Below are positions 5,799 through 6,737 of a stretch of 6,737 nt of DNA, piece after piece. The notes below the pieces were generated by a model, which saw nothing but the letters and a program-made list of their open reading frames with translations, ran no database searches and was not told the DNA's origin. The first letter of the stretch is position 1. Each line of letters begins with the position of its first letter. The stretch is from NCBI GenBank assembly GCA_025350885.1, contig JANXXA010000011.1, positions 1 to 6,737 on the forward strand, in the 5' to 3' direction. Position numbers and translations under genes: made by a program. Source of the stretch: Phenylobacterium sp. Lineage in GTDB: Bacteria > Pseudomonadota > Alphaproteobacteria > Caulobacterales > Caulobacteraceae.

Positions 5799-6376
5799 TG
5801 GAGCCCCACTTCTTCGCCACCCCCGCCGCGTGGCGCGCCTGGCTGGCGGACAACCACGCCACGGCTTGCGCGCTTTCGGTCGGCTTCTGGAAAGTCGGCT
5901 CCGACCGGGCCTCGATCACCTGGCCGCAGAGTGTCGATGAGGCGCTCTGCTTCGGCTGGATCGACGGGGTGCGCCACCGGGTCGATGAAGCGGCCTACCG
6001 CATCCGCTTTACCCCGCGCAAACCCGGCGGGATCTGGAGCCAGGTCAATCTGCGGCGCTTCGCCGAACTTAGGGCGCAGGGTCGGATCGCGCCGGCCGGG
6101 CAGCTCGCCCACGACATCGGCAAGCATCGCACCGGGGTCTATTCCTACGAGCGCGCCGAGGCGGAATTCGCGGCGGAGGAACTGGCCCGGTTCCAGGCTG
6201 ACCCGGCGGCCTGGGCGTTCTTCGAGGCCCAGCCTCCCGGCTATCGCAAGCTCGCCGTCCACCGCATCACAGACGCCAGGACCCCGGAAACCCGCGCCCG
6301 ACGGCTGGCCTTGCTGATTGACGCCTCGGCGCAATCGCGCAGGATGGCCAGCGCAACCCAGATGGAGCCCCGATGA
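5798..6376 (+). CDS. YdeI/OmpD-associated (OmdA) family protein
   Basis: The 192-residue product is a cytoplasmic-looking protein with no signal peptide or membrane segment. Family landmarks are the N-terminal F-tPaaWRaWL motif, SVDEALCFGWIDG (45-57), YRIRFTPRKPGGIWSQVN (67-84) and a helical C-terminal half with AQPPGYRKLAVHRI (144-157) and TPETRARRLALLI (162-174). In Salmonella a YdeI/OmdA protein is linked to antimicrobial peptide resistance; in alphaproteobacteria the role is not established, so I give the family name only. Length is normal for the family. The ATG at 5798-5800 shares its A with the TGA of the upstream gene (TGATG), and there is no strong ribosome site before it, so translational coupling to the gamma-glutamyltransferase gene is likely. 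The stop overlaps the start of the next gene (ATGA). Confidence 0.88.
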   Translation: MEPHFFATPAAWRAWLADNHATACALSVGFWKVGSDRASITWPQSVDEALCFGWIDGVRHRVDEAAYRIRFTPRKPGGIWSQVNLRRFAELRAQGRIAPAGQLAHDIGKHRTGVYSYERAEAEFAAEELARFQADPAAWAFFEAQPPGYRKLAVHRITDARTPETRARRLALLIDASAQSRRMASATQMEPR

Positions 6377-6732
6377 CGCCCGCGGAGATGGAAGCCATCG
6401 TGATGGCCTTTCCCGGCGTCGAGAAGGGCATGAGCTATGGCGCGCCGGCCTATAAGCTGAACGGCAAGTTCTTCACCCGCCTGCGCCGCGACGACGCCAG
6501 CATGGTGTTGATGGAGGTCAGCCACGACGAGCGCGAGATGCTGATGGAGGCCGAGCCCGGCACGTTCCACTTCACCGCCCATTACCGGGACTACCCATGC
6601 GTCCTGGCGCGGATCGAGAGCCTGCACCCCGGCTCGTTCCGGAACTTTCTCGACCGCCGGTTCCGCAAGGTCGCGAAGAAGGCGGCGGTGAAAGCCTACG
6701 ACGCGGGAGCCGCCGATCAGGTCGCCGGCTGA
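6373..6732 (+). CDS. MmcQ/YjbR family DNA-binding-like protein
   Basis: The 119-residue protein matches the compact YjbR/CyaY-like fold throughout: FPGVEKGMSYGAPAYKLNGKFF (13-34), a beta strand MVLMEV (44-49), ERE.L..AEPGTFHFTAHYRDYPCVLARI (53-81) and the C-terminal helix FLDRRFRKVAKKAA (92-105). Members are often annotated as MmcQ/YjbR DNA-binding proteins, but a biochemical role is not proven. The basic C-terminus is the part that could touch nucleic acid. It begins in an ATGA overlap with the YdeI-family gene and has GGAG at 6364-6367, five bases before the ATG, so it is the third gene of the operon from 4032. The stop is five bases before the window ends, so a further downstream gene cannot be excluded. 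Confidence 0.88.
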   Translation: MTPAEMEAIVMAFPGVEKGMSYGAPAYKLNGKFFTRLRRDDASMVLMEVSHDEREMLMEAEPGTFHFTAHYRDYPCVLARIESLHPGSFRNFLDRRFRKVAKKAAVKAYDAGAADQVAG

Positions 6733-6737
6733 AGCGC

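Overview
The window looks like chromosome of a high-GC alphaproteobacterium, most likely of the Caulobacter/Phenylobacterium type. This rests on the strong G/C third-position bias, a PEPxxWA-type PEP-CTERM sorting tail, a Tim44-like membrane protein, a soluble HisKA_2-type histidine kinase and a GTTC-N7-GTTC site, which is the alphaproteobacterial form of the LexA box. There are no tRNA or rRNA genes, insertion sequences, CRISPR arrays or phage genes. I see housekeeping and envelope genes rather than an island.

Layout. (1) 1-954, plus strand: the 3' part of a trypsin-like serine protease whose beginning lies outside the window. (2) 954-993: a strong imperfect hairpin that fills the gap between two convergent stop codons. 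(3) 995-2026, minus strand: an exported, glycine-rich, membrane-anchored Tim44-like protein. (4) 2027-2267: a divergent promoter region with a LexA-box-like direct repeat. (5) 2268-2978, plus strand: a small soluble histidine kinase with no sensor domain. (6) 3005-3724, minus strand: a secreted PEP-CTERM protein, convergent with the kinase, whose single mature cysteine and a QGAIW motif resemble an internal thioester pair. (7) 3725-4031: a 307-base divergent intergenic region, partly A/T-rich, with short repeats and a sigma-54-like site. (8) 4032-6732, plus strand: a three-gene overlapping operon of a Tat-exported gamma-glutamyltransferase-family enzyme, a YdeI/OmdA-family protein and an MmcQ/YjbR-family protein.

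How the genes fit together. Four of the seven proteins carry export or envelope signals or belong to families usually exported (protease, Tim44-like protein, PEP-CTERM protein, gamma-glutamyltransferase). Only genes 4032-6732 are clearly co-transcribed; the others alternate in strand and are probably single transcription units. I see no complete undescribed multi-gene system. The observations most worth following are the candidate SOS box, the candidate thioester in the PEP-CTERM protein and the sigma-54-like site.
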